64,000 nt of DNA, from positions 1-64,000 of the forward strand of contig NZ_JAKZFD010000002.1 in NCBI RefSeq assembly GCF_022549225.1, read 5' to 3'. Positions 8,877-21,030 of the stretch are shown in pieces. The DNA comes from Pelomonas sp. CA6 (lineage in GTDB: Bacteria > Pseudomonadota > Gammaproteobacteria > Burkholderiales > Burkholderiaceae_C). Within the stretch, counting starts at the first letter, position 1, and each line of letters opens with the position of its first letter. Position numbers and translations under genes: made by a program. Below the pieces are notes generated by a model. That model was not told the DNA's origin, searched no databases, and worked only from the letters and a program-made list of their open reading frames with translations.

Positions 8877-10373
8877 ATGTCGTTGGCGGTGGTGCACAGC
8901 CGGGCCCTGGACGGCCTGCATGCGGCGGCGGTGGACGTGGAAGTCCATCTTGCCAATGGCCTGCCCAGCTTCACGCTGGTGGGTCTGGCGGAGACCGAGG
9001 TCAAGGAATCGCGCGAACGCGTGCGCGCGGCGCTGATCAGCAGCGGCCTGAGCTTCCCCCATGACAAGCGCATCACCGTCAACCTGTCCCCGGCCGACCT
9101 GCCCAAGGAGGGCTCGCGCTTCGACCTGCCCATCGCGCTGGGCCTGCTGGCGGCCAGCGGCCAGATCGCCGCCGACCGCCTGCCCGGACTGGAATGCGCC
9201 GGGGAGCTGGCGCTGTCCGGCGAGCTCAGGCCGGTGCGCGGCGCGCTGGCCATGGCCCTGGCCCTGCGCAACGGCAGGCGCGAGCTGCTGCTGCCGCGCG
9301 GCAGCGCCACCGAGGCGGCGCTGGTGCAGGGCTTGACGGTGCGCGAGGCCGGCCACCTGCTGGAACTGGTCGCCGCGCTGCAAACCCCACCTCAGCGGAC
9401 GCTGCCGCCGCCCTCCGGCAGCGCCGCGCCGCCGGCCCCGGACCCGCTGGACCTGCGCGACATCAAGGGCCAGGCCGGCCCGAAGCGAGCGCTGGAGATC
9501 GCCGCGGCGGGCGGCTTGAGCCTGCTGCTGATCGGCCCGCCCGGCACCGGCAAGTCCATGCTGGCGCAGCGCCTGCCGGGCCTGCTGCCGCCGCTGGACG
9601 ACGAGCAAGCCCTGGAGTCGGCCGCGCTGCAAAGCCTGGCCGGTCCCTTCGATCTCGCGCGCTGGGGACGGCGCCCCTTCCGCGCGCCGCACCACAGCGC
9701 GTCCGCGGTGGCCCTGGTGGGTGGCGGATCCCCCCCGCGCCCCGGGGAGATCACGCTGGCCCAGCATGGCGTGCTCTTCCTCGACGAACTGCCCGAGTTC
9801 AGCCGCCCGGCGCTGGAGGCGCTGCGCGAACCGCTGGAGACCGGCCGCATCCTCATCTCGCGCGCGGCGCGGCAGGCCGAATTCCCCGCCCGCTTCCAGT
9901 TGCTCGCCGCGATGAACCCATGCCCCTGCGGCCAGCTGGGCAATCCGCTGACCGCCTGCCGTTGCTCGCCTGAACAGGTGACGCGCTATCAAGGCCGCAT
10001 TTCCGGCCCCTTGCTGGAGCGCATCGACCTGCGCGTGGAGGTGCCCGTGCTGCCGCCCGAGGCACTGTCCGCCGCGCCCGACGGCGAAGCCAGCACGGCG
10101 GTCGCCGCCCGCGTGCGGCAGGCCCAGACCCTGGCGCTGGCTCGCCAGGGCCGAGTCAACGCCCGGCTCGGGGCCGCCGAGCTGGACCAGCAGGCCCACC
10201 CCACCGACGCGGCGCTCGCGCTGCTGCACCGCGCGGCCACCAAGCTGGCCTGGTCGGGCCGCAGCTACCACCGCGTGCTGCGCATCGCGCGCAGCATCGC
10301 CGACCTGGCGGGCAGTGATTCGATCCAACCGGCACAGATGGCCGAGGCGGTGCAGCTCAGGCGCGGGCTCTGA
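8877..10373 (+). CDS. comM: YifB/ComM Mg-chelatase-like AAA+ ATPase
   Basis: This 498-aa protein belongs to the ComM branch of Mg-chelatase-like ATPases, which in naturally competent bacteria drives branch migration during integration of incoming DNA. An N-terminal Lon-S16-like domain (about 1-170; GLPSFTLVGLAETEVKESRE) is followed by the AAA+ core with Walker A GPPGTGKSML (about 221-230), Walker B GVLFLDELPEF, the Cys-rich NPCPCGQLG segment, and the C-terminal ComM domain after LLERIDLRVEVP. The ATG at 8877 follows a GGAGG ribosome site and gives the normal N-terminus MSLAVVHSRAL; an upstream in-frame ATG at 8760 would add 39 atypical residues. Confidence 0.95.
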   Translation: MSLAVVHSRALDGLHAAAVDVEVHLANGLPSFTLVGLAETEVKESRERVRAALISSGLSFPHDKRITVNLSPADLPKEGSRFDLPIALGLLAASGQIAADRLPGLECAGELALSGELRPVRGALAMALALRNGRRELLLPRGSATEAALVQGLTVREAGHLLELVAALQTPPQRTLPPPSGSAAPPAPDPLDLRDIKGQAGPKRALEIAAAGGLSLLLIGPPGTGKSMLAQRLPGLLPPLDDEQALESAALQSLAGPFDLARWGRRPFRAPHHSASAVALVGGGSPPRPGEITLAQHGVLFLDELPEFSRPALEALREPLETGRILISRAARQAEFPARFQLLAAMNPCPCGQLGNPLTACRCSPEQVTRYQGRISGPLLERIDLRVEVPVLPPEALSAAPDGEASTAVAARVRQAQTLALARQGRVNARLGAAELDQQAHPTDAALALLHRAATKLAWSGRSYHRVLRIARSIADLAGSDSIQPAQMAEAVQLRRGL

Positions 10374-10451
10374 GCCCGTCTATGCCGGCAAGTCCTCGGT
10401 CCAGGGTTGCGCCGGAGCCAGCCGGCCGTCGCTGGCGCTTAGCATGCGCGC

Positions 10452-11063
10452 ATGGACCTGCACACCTGGCTGATCTATCTGCTGGCCGCCACCGGCCTGT
10501 CGCTCTCGCCCGGACCCAACGGCCTGTTGGCGCTGACCCATGGCGTGATGCACGGGCCGCGGCGCACGCTGTTCACCATCCTGGGCGGCGCGCTGGGCTT
10601 CGTGATCGTGATCGCCGGGTCCATGTTCGGCATCGGCGCGCTGCTGAAGAGCTCGCTGACCTGGCTGATCGTGATGAAGTGGCTGGGGGGTGCCTATCTG
10701 GTGTGGCTGGGCCTGCAGGTGTGGCGCTCGCCTCCCATCGGGGTGGAGCTGAGCGCCAAAGCCCAGCCGGCGCGCGGCATGCAGATGTTCCGCCAGGGGC
10801 TGCTGTCGGCGGTCACCAACCCCAAGGGCCTGCTCTTCTTCGCCGCCTTCCTGCCCCAGTTCATCGATCCGCAGCGCAGCCTGTGGCTGCAGTTCGCGAT
10901 CATGGCGGGCAGCTTCGCGCTGGTCGAGATCGCCACCGAATGCCTGATCGCGGGCATGGCCCACCGCATCAGCCCCTGGCTCAAGCGCAGCGGGCGGCGC
11001 TTCAACCAGGGCTGCGGCGCGGTCTTCATCGCCATCGGCGCGGCGCTGCCCGCGCGCAGCTGA
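10452..11063 (+). CDS. LysE/RhtB-family amino-acid exporter
   Basis: This 203-aa inner-membrane protein with about six hydrophobic segments carries the LysE/RhtB signature near the N-terminus (LSLSPGPNGLLALTHG) and a second conserved segment, GLLSAVTNPKGLLFFAAFLP. The family exports amino acids such as threonine, homoserine lactone or lysine. It stands alone, with no adjacent LysR or Lrp regulator, so the exported compound cannot be assigned. Confidence 0.93.
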   Translation: MDLHTWLIYLLAATGLSLSPGPNGLLALTHGVMHGPRRTLFTILGGALGFVIVIAGSMFGIGALLKSSLTWLIVMKWLGGAYLVWLGLQVWRSPPIGVELSAKAQPARGMQMFRQGLLSAVTNPKGLLFFAAFLPQFIDPQRSLWLQFAIMAGSFALVEIATECLIAGMAHRISPWLKRSGRRFNQGCGAVFIAIGAALPARS

Positions 11064-11107
11064 CGCGGGGACGGCTGCGACGGGCGGTGCGCCTCGCGCG
11101 CAGCGCC

Positions 11108-11782
11108 TTACTGACGCTCGATCTGGCCGTCGCGCACGCGCACGACGTCGCCACTGCGCAGGCCGGGGTCATGGCGCAGCTCCATGCTGCGGGTGCTCTG
11201 GTCGCCATAACGCAGCCGTACCACCCAGACCTGGTGGGAGTTGGCGCGCTTCTCGATCTCGCGGCCGGCATAGCCACCCGCCACCGCGCCCCCCACCGTC
11301 GCGATCTTGCGTCCGGTGCCGCCGCCGATCTGGTTGCCCAGCAGGCCGCCCACCACCGCACCGCCTATCGTGCCCAGCGCGCTGGCTTCGCCCTGGCGAG
11401 TCTCGGCCCGCACCGACACCACCGTGGCGCATTCGGCGCACAAGCGAGGCGCCGCGGCCTGAGCCGGGGGAGCCGTTTCGCCAGCCACCACGGGGGGCTT
11501 GCCACCACCCTGATGCGTCATCGGCGGCTGGGCAGTGCCCGTGCGCGCCATCGGCGCCGGCTTGGACGGAGCGGCCTCGCGCGCGGCCTCCGTGCCTCGG
11601 CTCTCCGTCAGCACGGCCTGACTCGCCGCCGGAGCCAGTGCTTGCGAAGACGCCGCGGCCAGCGCCGCCGGGGCGGTGACCGGTTCCGAGACGCCCTGGT
11701 GCCGCCCCAGCGCATAGGCGGCGACGAACACCACACCGGCACCCGCGACGCCGGCCAGGATCTGGTTGGAACTGAGGGCCAT
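11108..11782 (-). CDS. Membrane-anchored glycine-zipper (Rick_17kDa-like) protein
   Basis: This 224-aa protein has one N-terminal membrane segment (about 5-25, ILAGVAGAGVVFVAAYALG), an Ala/Pro-rich spacer with low complexity (30-125), then a glycine-zipper module (GGAVVGGLLGNQIGGG and VGGAVAGGYAGREIEK) like SlyB and other 17-kDa surface antigens. These zippers insert in or span membranes and help envelope integrity. The ATG at 11782 is chosen because AAGGAG lies 8 bases upstream; an in-frame ATG at 11830 would add 16 unlikely residues. It converges with the lysE-like gene. Confidence 0.87.
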   Translation of the reverse strand: MALSSNQILAGVAGAGVVFVAAYALGRHQGVSEPVTAPAALAAASSQALAPAASQAVLTESRGTEAAREAAPSKPAPMARTGTAQPPMTHQGGGKPPVVAGETAPPAQAAAPRLCAECATVVSVRAETRQGEASALGTIGGAVVGGLLGNQIGGGTGRKIATVGGAVAGGYAGREIEKRANSHQVWVVRLRYGDQSTRSMELRHDPGLRSGDVVRVRDGQIERQ

Positions 11783-11940
11783 GGAACTACTCCTTCTTGT
11801 TGCTGCGCCCGGCAGAACCCGGGCACCCATGGAGAAAGAATGCCACGCTGTTACATGTTTGCGGCCCGGGCCGACGCAACGGGTGCAACAGCCTGAAACA
11901 GCAGGGCCGCAGGGCGGCGCTGCCGCGCCGGGCCTGCCGC

Positions 11941-14688
<2,748 letters not shown>

Positions 14689-14766
14689 GGCGGCGGCCTT
14701 TTTCGGGGTCGGGACGGGACCGTCCCCGCAAGGCCGCGGACTCACCGCGGCCATGGACATGGGACG

Positions 14767-14867
14767 GTGAGCGTCGTTGGGCTGCGGCCTCCGCCCAGAA
14801 GGAAGAAGACCGCCGGTCCGAGCCTGGCGGGCCGGCTTGGCCGGTCCCATCGCAACGCTCCTCGGAA
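14767..14867 (-). promoter_or_regulatory. S-adenosylhomocysteine (SAH) riboswitch upstream of metH
   Basis: The minus strand carries the SAH aptamer core: CCGAGGAGCGUUGCG (from 14865), a GC-rich internal helix, CCAGGCUCGG (14827-14818), then ACGCUC at the 3' end (14774-14769). The P1 stem pairs CCGAG (14861-14865) with CUCGG (14818-14822). The pseudoknot pairs GAGCG (14856-14860) with CGCUC (14769-14773). This matches the known element found before ahcY, metH and metF in beta- and gammaproteobacteria. Between aptamer and start codon are two hairpins, including an 8-bp stem at 14732-14752, that can act as the expression platform. SAH binding normally turns the gene on. Confidence 0.9.
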
Positions 14868-14986
14868 CGCGCGCAATTCTACCCGCGGCCGCGCGGAATC
14901 CCGTGTCGGGACGCGGGAATTCAAGCGTATGCTGCGCCGCGCCGATAAGCATCTGGGGACGCCCCACGCGTGCCCGCGACCTCATC

Positions 14987-16195
14987 TTGGACCTGGTTCA
15001 TCTGCCTCCCCACAGCCTGCGCCTCGGCCAGGTGCTGAGCTTTTCCGTGCGCGACGCGCAGGGCAAGCTGCTGTTCGCCGCCGGCCAGGTGCTCAGCGAC
15101 ACGCCGCAGGTCCGCGAGCTGATCCAGTCCGGCGGCTGGGTCGCCGCACACGAGACACGCGAGTACCAGCGCGCGCTGGCGCACAAGATGGACACCCTGA
15201 TGCATCAGGGCGCGCCGCTGGCCAAGATCGTGCAGGCCGAGGCCGAATTCCGGCCCGACCGCCCCGCCGCGCGCGGCATCGAGACCGGCGAAGCCGCGCT
15301 GTGGGCCGACCTGCAGCTGCAGACCCACACCCTGCTGCGCGACCCCGCGCGCAGCGAACTGCCCGGCCGGCTGGACGAGCTGCACCGACGCCTGCTGGAG
15401 CGGCTGGATGCCCAGCCCGACGCCGCGCTGATGCTGCTGATCGCCGAGGCCGGCCACGACTACCAGAACTACAGCGCCCGCCACGGCCTGCTGTGCCTGG
15501 TGCTGGCCGAACTGGCCGCCCGCGCGCTGGACTGGCCGGCCGCCGAGCGCCAGGCCCTGGGCCGCGCGGCGCTGACCATGAACCTGGCCATCACGCTGCA
15601 GCAGGACCGCTATGCCGGGCAGACCGAGCTGCTCAGCCCGGCGCAGCGCCAGCAGCTGCAAGACCATGGCGAACGCGCCGCCGCGCTGCTGGCCCGCCAG
15701 GGCGTGGACGACGCGCTGTGGCTGAACACCGTGCGCCTGCACCACGACGCCGGCCCCGGCGCGCTGGCCGGGCGAGAGCCGGCCGACCGCCTGGCGCGGC
15801 TGCTGCACCGCGTGGACCTCTACGCGGCACGCCTGAGCCCGCGCCGCTCGCGGCCGGCGCTGTCGGCCACGCAGGCGGCCCGCGCGATCCATCTGGACGA
15901 GCTGCAGCAGTCCGACGAGGCCGGCGCCGCGCTGCTCAGTGCGGTGGGCCTGTACCCACCGGGATCGCTGGTGCGCCTGGTCAGCGGCGAACAGGGCATG
16001 GTGCTGCGCCGCGGCCCGCGCCCCAACGAGCCGCGCGTCGCCGCGTTGCTGGGCAAGAGCGGCACGCCGCTGAGCGACCCCGTGCCGCGCGACACGCGCC
16101 AGAGCGCCCATGCGGTGGCCGCCAGCCTGGCGCCGCACGAGCTCAAGCTGCGGCTCAACTACGACAAGCTGCTGAAGGCCGCGCGCTCCGCCTGA
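14987..16195 (+). CDS. Degenerate HD-GYP-like protein
   Basis: This roughly 400-aa protein has an N-terminal domain of the kind that precedes HD-GYP phosphodiesterases ([20 protein letters not shown], then [20 protein letters not shown]) and a C-terminal alpha-helical HD-GYP-like region (about 145-330). The catalytic motifs are lost: the metal-binding HD doublet position reads MN ([13 protein letters not shown]), and HHExxxGxGYP is reduced to HHDAGPG. It therefore probably binds ligand or protein rather than cutting c-di-GMP. The start is uncertain: no good ATG lies near; TTG at 14987 begins just before the conserved part, and the in-frame ATG at 14777 would run through the riboswitch. It lies on the opposite strand between the two metH pieces. 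Confidence 0.72.
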   Translation: MDLVHLPPHSLRLGQVLSFSVRDAQGKLLFAAGQVLSDTPQVRELIQSGGWVAAHETREYQRALAHKMDTLMHQGAPLAKIVQAEAEFRPDRPAARGIETGEAALWADLQLQTHTLLRDPARSELPGRLDELHRRLLERLDAQPDAALMLLIAEAGHDYQNYSARHGLLCLVLAELAARALDWPAAERQALGRAALTMNLAITLQQDRYAGQTELLSPAQRQQLQDHGERAAALLARQGVDDALWLNTVRLHHDAGPGALAGREPADRLARLLHRVDLYAARLSPRRSRPALSATQAARAIHLDELQQSDEAGAALLSAVGLYPPGSLVRLVSGEQGMVLRRGPRPNEPRVAALLGKSGTPLSDPVPRDTRQSAHAVAASLAPHELKLRLNYDKLLKAARSA

Positions 16196-16213
16196 GCCGG
16201 CGCGCGGAGCGTG

Positions 16214-17272
16214 TCAGCCCTGCACCAGCTCGCTGAACAGCTTGCTGCCCCAGCGGCGCGGCTGGTAGGCCGAAACCTTGTGCGCGATCGCGCGGATGTG
16301 CTCCGGCGTCGTGCCGCAGCAGCCGCCGGCGATGTTCAGGAAGCCCGCCGCGGCGAACTCGCCGACCAGGCGGCCGGTGACGTCCGGCGTCTCGTCGAAG
16401 CCGGTGTCGCTCATCGGGTTGGGCAGGCCGGCGTTCGGGTAGCAGGAGATCGCGGTGTCGCCCGCGGCCTTGGCCAGCTCCTCGATGTAGGGGCGCATCA
16501 GCGTCGCGCCCAGCGCGCAGTTCAGCCCCACGGCCAGCGGCCGCGCATGGCGCACGCTGTGCCAGAACGCGGTCACCGTCTGGCCGGACAGGATGCGGCC
16601 CGAGGCGTCGGTCACGGTGCCGGAGATGATCACCGGCAGCCGCTCGCCGCTGTCCTCCATCAGCTCGTCCAGCGCGAAGATCGCCGCCTTGGCGTTGAGC
16701 GTGTCGAAGATGGTCTCGACCAGGAAGAGGTCCACGCCGCCTTCGAGCAGCCCCTTGGCCTGCTCGTAATAGGCCGCGCGCAGGGTGTCGAAGTCGACAT
16801 TGCGCGCACCCGGGTCGTTCACATCGGGGCTGATGGATGCGGTGCGCGGCGTCGGGCCCAGCGCGCCGGCGGCAAAGCGCGGCTTGTCCGGCGTGCTGTA
16901 CTTGTCGCAGGCCTGGCGCGCCAGGCGCGCCGCGGCCACGTTCATCTCGTAGGCCAGGTCCTGCAGGCCGTAGTCCTCCTGCGCCACCGAGGTGGTGCCG
17001 AAGGTGTTGGTCTCGATGATGTCGGCGCCGGCCGCCAGGTATTGCTCGTGGATCTCCAGGATCACCTCGGGCTTGGTCAGCACCAGCAGGTCGTTGTTGC
17101 CCTTCAGGTCCTTGGGATGGTCGGCAAAGCGGCTGCCGCGGAAATCCGCCTCGGTGAGCTTGTAGCGCTGGATCATGGTGCCCATGGCCCCGTCCAGCAC
17201 GGCGATGCGCTGTTGCAGGATCTCGGGCAGGGCGGCACCGCGGGTGTAGCGGACGGAGGCGGGGGCGTTCAT
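16214..17272 (-). CDS. metH: Homocysteine S-methyltransferase domain of split MetH
   Basis: This 352-aa TIM-barrel protein corresponds to the N-terminal domain of methionine synthase that binds and activates homocysteine through zinc. It starts with the family block [20 protein letters not shown] and has the zinc-ligand cysteines in GLNCALGA and the GGCCGTTP doublet. In many Burkholderiales MetH is made as two chains, and the partner chain is encoded at 11941-14688. ATG at 17272 is chosen ([12 protein letters not shown]); in-frame ATGs at 17281 and 17320 are possible and neither has a clear ribosome site. It is the last gene in a co-directional run with the PPOX, DUF4197 and FAH-family genes and has no riboswitch of its own. 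Confidence 0.93.
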   Translation of the reverse strand: MNAPASVRYTRGAALPEILQQRIAVLDGAMGTMIQRYKLTEADFRGSRFADHPKDLKGNNDLLVLTKPEVILEIHEQYLAAGADIIETNTFGTTSVAQEDYGLQDLAYEMNVAAARLARQACDKYSTPDKPRFAAGALGPTPRTASISPDVNDPGARNVDFDTLRAAYYEQAKGLLEGGVDLFLVETIFDTLNAKAAIFALDELMEDSGERLPVIISGTVTDASGRILSGQTVTAFWHSVRHARPLAVGLNCALGATLMRPYIEELAKAAGDTAISCYPNAGLPNPMSDTGFDETPDVTGRLVGEFAAAGFLNIAGGCCGTTPEHIRAIAHKVSAYQPRRWGSKLFSELVQG

Positions 17273-17332
17273 GACCACCATTGTAGGAAGGCGGTCAAGC
17301 CCCTGGCCGGGAAAGGCCACGGGGCGCTCAGC

Positions 17333-17980
17333 TCAGTACAGCGTGCGCGCCTGGCGCGCCTCCAGCTCGGCGTCGTAGGCGGCGCCATCCACGCGCGGGC
17401 TCAGCGCGGCCAGGATGGTGCCGGTGGACGGCAGCCGCTCGCGCGGGACCTGCGCGGACGGGTCCCACAGCCGCGAACGCTTGACGGCGCGGGCGCACTG
17501 GAAGAAGACCTTGTGCACCTCGACCACCAGCACCGAACGCGGCAGCTGCCCGTCATGGCGAAAGCGCTCGCACAGCGGCGGCGACGCGCTGATGCGGCCG
17601 CGCCCGTTGACGCGCAGCGCCTCGCCGATGCCGGGGATCAGGAACAGCAGCGCCAGATGGGGATCGTGGACGAGGTTGCGCAGGCTGTCGATGCGCTGGT
17701 TGCCGCGCCGATCGGGCAGCAGCAGCGTGTGCGCGTCGGCCACCTGCACGAAGCCCGGCCCGTCGCCGCGCGGCGAGGTGTCCAGCCCATGCGGGCCGCG
17801 GGTCGCCAGCACCGCGAAGGGCGCGGCCTCGATGAAGGGCCGGTAGACCGGGTGGATGTGGTCGGCCTCCTTGTCCAGCGTCGCTGGCGATTCCGGCTCC
17901 GGATAGACGCGCCGCAGCGCCTCCACGCTGGCCAGGTCGTGCGTCAGGTCCAGCCAGGGCGGCCGGGGATCCGGGCTCAT
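17333..17980 (-). CDS. Pyridoxamine 5'-phosphate oxidase-like FMN protein
   Basis: This 215-aa protein has the split-barrel flavin-binding fold: the segment PFAVLATRGPHGLDTSPRGD, then LLLPDRRGNQRIDSLRNL, and LLFLIPGIGEALRVNGRGRI, which fits the MSMEG_1061-type subfamily of pyridoxamine oxidase-like proteins. Such proteins are FMN-dependent reductases or oxidases of unknown substrate. The ATG at 17980 begins MSPDPRPPWLDLTHDL; a longer in-frame start exists but would overlap the preceding gene. It sits 60 bp before the homocysteine methyltransferase gene. Confidence 0.85.
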   Translation of the reverse strand: MSPDPRPPWLDLTHDLASVEALRRVYPEPESPATLDKEADHIHPVYRPFIEAAPFAVLATRGPHGLDTSPRGDGPGFVQVADAHTLLLPDRRGNQRIDSLRNLVHDPHLALLFLIPGIGEALRVNGRGRISASPPLCERFRHDGQLPRSVLVVEVHKVFFQCARAVKRSRLWDPSAQVPRERLPSTGTILAALSPRVDGAAYDAELEARQARTLY

Positions 17981-18020
17981 CAGGGCGCCCTCCGAACCCG
18001 CCTCGTCGGCGCCCCCACGG

Positions 18021-18719
18021 TCAGGCACCGAACACCCGCTTCAGGATCGCGCTGCCGGTGCCCACCGGGTCCTGGCGGATCTTCTTTTCCTCTTCGCCGA
18101 TCATCAGGTAGAGCCCGTCCAGCGCGCGCTCGGTGACATAGCCCTGCAGATTGGCGTCTTCCTTGCGGACCAGCCCGAAGCCGGCGGCGCGGCCGGCCAC
18201 GGCGTTGTACTTCTCGGCCAGCTGCTGGCGCTCGGTGGCCTGCGTGACGATGGGCAGGAACTTCTGCGTCAGCGGCGCGCGCGTCTTGGTTTCGAAGAAG
18301 CGCGTCACCGCGTCGTCGCCGCCACGCACGATGCGCAGCGCGTCGTCCACCGAGATGTTGCGCACGGTCTGCACCAGCAGATGGCGGGCCTCGGGCATCG
18401 CCGCCTCGGCCGCACGGTTCATCGCGGTGATCAGCTCGTCCAGACGCTGCCCCTGGCCCATGCCGCGCATCAGCTTGGCGCCGTCGCGCAGCGCGCCGGG
18501 CAGCTCGATGCGCACCAGCGGATTGCCCAGGAAGCCGTCGCGCCGGCCCAGGCTGGCCAGCGCGGCATCGGCGCCGCGTTCCAACGCCGCGCGCACGCCG
18601 GACGCCGCATCGCTCTCGCTCAGGGCCAGCGCGGGGCGCAGCCCGCCCAGCAGGGCCAGACCGCCCAGGCTGGCGTTGCGAAGCAGACGGCGGCGGCGGA
18701 TGGGCATGGGGTTCTTCAT
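18021..18719 (-). CDS. DUF4197 secreted protein
   Basis: This 232-aa protein carries an N-terminal signal with an arginine cluster (IRRRRLLRNASLGGLALLGG, then ALALSESDA), suggesting export, perhaps by Tat. The rest matches the DUF4197 family: repeated blocks on alpha-helices such as LLVQTVRNISVDDALRIVRG, AVTRFFETKTRAPLTQKFLP and GLYLMIGEEEKKIRQDP. The function of the family is unknown. Its start overlaps the stop of the upstream FAH-family gene by 4 bases, so the two are translationally coupled. Confidence 0.88.
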   Translation of the reverse strand: MKNPMPIRRRRLLRNASLGGLALLGGLRPALALSESDAASGVRAALERGADAALASLGRRDGFLGNPLVRIELPGALRDGAKLMRGMGQGQRLDELITAMNRAAEAAMPEARHLLVQTVRNISVDDALRIVRGGDDAVTRFFETKTRAPLTQKFLPIVTQATERQQLAEKYNAVAGRAAGFGLVRKEDANLQGYVTERALDGLYLMIGEEEKKIRQDPVGTGSAILKRVFGA

Positions 18720-19717
18720 GGGCTGGTTCCTCCGGTTTCGGTGGGAGCAAGGTCGGCGGCCGGATCGACGAGGTCCAGATCCAGCACGCCGAAGGGTGTG
18801 TCGCCGTCGGCATTCTTCAGCAGGATGTGCAGGCTGTCGCCGGGTTGCAGGGCGCCGGTGCGGGCGTCGCCGCGGTCCGCGGTCTCGCGCGCCTGCAAGT
18901 CGGCCAGGCAGGCCGGGTCGCCGGCCGGGCAGCCCAGCCCCACCAGGCTGCCGGCCGCGAGCGGGCGGCTGCGCGCCAGCTGGGCCAGCAGTTCGCCGCC
19001 ACCCCAGCGCTGTCCTTCGTCCAGCGTGGCGCGGCCCAGCTTGCGGCCGTTCCACATCCAGTGCAGCGCCAGCCGCGCCCGCCCCTGCGCCCAGGCCAGG
19101 CCCAGCTCATCGGGCGTGACGAACACCGGCGCGAAGCTCAGCGCCGGCCGGCTGTGCAGCGCCGGCTGCCCGCGCTGCAGCTCCAGGCGCTGCAGCGCGC
19201 GCGCCACCCAGGCGCAGCCCAGGCCCAGCAGCCGCACGCCCTCCAGCGCCTGCCCCGGCTCCGCGCCCTGCGCGATGTCGCCACAGACCATCACCAGCTG
19301 CGGCTCCAGGTCCAGCTCGTGCGCGGCGAGCACGCCACCCAGCGCCTCGGTCGCCCCCAGCAGCCGTTCGCTGCCACCGGCCTGCCAGGGCGCGTCGGTG
19401 CCCGGCTCGGGCAGGGCCAGGCCCAGACCGCGCAGCCTCTCGGTCGACGCCGGATAGGCCGCGGCCGACAGCCAGCAGGCCGGGCGCGGCAGCGGCGCCA
19501 TGCATTGCCTGGGGTCGAAGGCGAAGGCGTGGCGCGCACGGCCCTGGTTCAGGGCCTGCGACAGCGCCTCCAGCTGCGGCGCGACGAAGCCCCAGTCGTC
19601 CAGCAGCTCGCGCATGCGCGTGGCGATGCCATTCGCGTAGCATGCCTGGCTCAGATCGCGCGAGACCACGACCAACTGGCCGTCGCGCGAACCGTCTCTG
19701 TAAGTGGCGAGTTTCAT
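18716..19717 (-). CDS. Fumarylacetoacetate hydrolase-family protein
   Basis: This 333-aa protein begins MKLATYRDGSRDGQLVVVS and continues in the style of bacterial FAH-family proteins with a dedicated N-terminal domain. The catalytic domain (about 110-330) shows the ELDLEPQLVMVCGDIAQGAE segment, which corresponds to the metal-binding acidic block, and GSLVGLGCP, which corresponds to the late glycine turn. These enzymes cleave or hydrate beta-keto acids. The acidic metal motif is less complete than in typical members, so the substrate and even activity are uncertain. It leads the DUF4197-PPOX-metH(N) run and is divergent from the DUF3108 gene. Confidence 0.78.
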   Translation of the reverse strand: MKLATYRDGSRDGQLVVVSRDLSQACYANGIATRMRELLDDWGFVAPQLEALSQALNQGRARHAFAFDPRQCMAPLPRPACWLSAAAYPASTERLRGLGLALPEPGTDAPWQAGGSERLLGATEALGGVLAAHELDLEPQLVMVCGDIAQGAEPGQALEGVRLLGLGCAWVARALQRLELQRGQPALHSRPALSFAPVFVTPDELGLAWAQGRARLALHWMWNGRKLGRATLDEGQRWGGGELLAQLARSRPLAAGSLVGLGCPAGDPACLADLQARETADRGDARTGALQPGDSLHILLKNADGDTPFGVLDLDLVDPAADLAPTETGGTSP

Positions 19718-19731
19718 TGCTTGCGCAATCC

Positions 19732-20829
19732 TTGATTCAGGCCCAGTTCCCAGCCCGGTTGTTTGCCTGGCTTCGCGCCCATTGTCGCCCGCGGCTCGCG
19801 GAGTCCCCGCATGCGCTGCGGCGCTGGTTCGTCTGCCTGGCCCTGGTGCTGGCCGGGCACCTGTGGCTGCTGCGTCCCTCGACGCCCCTCCCGCTGGCCC
19901 AGCGGCACGGCGACGCGCGCGCGGTGCAGGCGCGCCTGGTGCTGCCGCCGGTGGCGCCGCCGGCGGCCGTGCCCCAGCCCGTCCCGCAGGCGCGCCCGCG
20001 CGGACCCGCGCCCGCCACCCCGACCAGCCCCTCGCCCGCGGAGCCCACGCCGGCAAGACCTGACACCGACATGCCCCGCCCGCTCCCCGACGCCGGGCAT
20101 GCGTCCACCCGGCCGGTCGCCGGCTTCGCGCTGACCGAGGGCGAGGGCATGCAGGCCTATGTGCTGAGTCAGGGCGACGAAACCGGCGAGGCCCGGCTGG
20201 ACTGGCAGTTCGGCGATGGCCGCTACCGACTGGAGCTGCAGCGCCAGCTCGGCGAGCGCGCGCTGCCCGGCTGGCGCAGCGAAGGCCGCTGGGACCGCGA
20301 CGGCATGATCCCCGAGCGCTTCGCGGTGCTGCGCAAGGGGCGCGAACGCCAGGCCCTGCAGTTCCGCAACGGGCGCGATCCTGATGCCGCGCTGCTGCGC
20401 ACCGGCGCCGGCGCGCTGCCCGAAGGCGCGCAGGACCCGCTGTCCGTCTGGTGGCAGCTCGCCGGCTGGGTGGTCGCCCAGCACCTGGGCTCAGGCGACC
20501 GGCCGCTGCCGCGGCCGGGGCTGCAATGGCAGGTGCCGCTGGCCACGCCGCGGCGCGGCCTGCAGACCCAGGTCTACGAACTGATCAGCGCCAACTACGA
20601 GGTCTGGAAGCTGCGGGGCCTGCCCCCCGTCGGCGCCCCGCCACAGGCCGCGCACTGGGAGCTGTGGCTGGATCCCACCGGCGCCGGCGCACCGCTGCGC
20701 ATCCGCCTGTGGCAGGGCGGCGAGCTGCGCTGGGACATGTGGCGCGTCCCGGCCGCGGCGGTGGAGCCCGGCCCGGCGACCGCGCCGGAGGGGTCAGAGG
20801 GGCCGGAGCGGCCGGCGTCGGCCCCCTGA
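19732..20829 (+). CDS. DUF3108 envelope protein
   Basis: This roughly 365-aa protein has one N-terminal membrane segment (WFVCLALVLAGHLWLL), a Pro/Ala-rich periplasmic linker of about 90 residues like that of TonB, and a C-terminal DUF3108 domain (about 135-330; YVLSQGDETGEARLDWQFGD, then YELISANYEVW). Function is unknown; relatives are periplasmic. The start is uncertain because only TTG codons are available in a suitable place (19732 or 19759); the upstream ATG at 19642 lies inside the divergent FAH-family gene. Confidence 0.75.
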   Translation: MIQAQFPARLFAWLRAHCRPRLAESPHALRRWFVCLALVLAGHLWLLRPSTPLPLAQRHGDARAVQARLVLPPVAPPAAVPQPVPQARPRGPAPATPTSPSPAEPTPARPDTDMPRPLPDAGHASTRPVAGFALTEGEGMQAYVLSQGDETGEARLDWQFGDGRYRLELQRQLGERALPGWRSEGRWDRDGMIPERFAVLRKGRERQALQFRNGRDPDAALLRTGAGALPEGAQDPLSVWWQLAGWVVAQHLGSGDRPLPRPGLQWQVPLATPRRGLQTQVYELISANYEVWKLRGLPPVGAPPQAAHWELWLDPTGAGAPLRIRLWQGGELRWDMWRVPAAAVEPGPATAPEGSEGPERPASAP

Positions 20830-21030
20830 ACCTCGCGCGCCCGGGGGGCGGCCGTATCCGTGATCTTGTGCCGCGCCCGCCACAAATAAAGCCCCGCCCA
20901 TCGGCAGCCCGCGCGCTTTCTGCCACCATGGTTCAAGGATGCCCACCTCTTGAGCGGCCGCGCCGGGGTTACCCGGCCGGCTCTTGAAAAGACAGGAGGC
21001 GCCCGCAACTCCGCGTCAAAGGAGTCCGCC

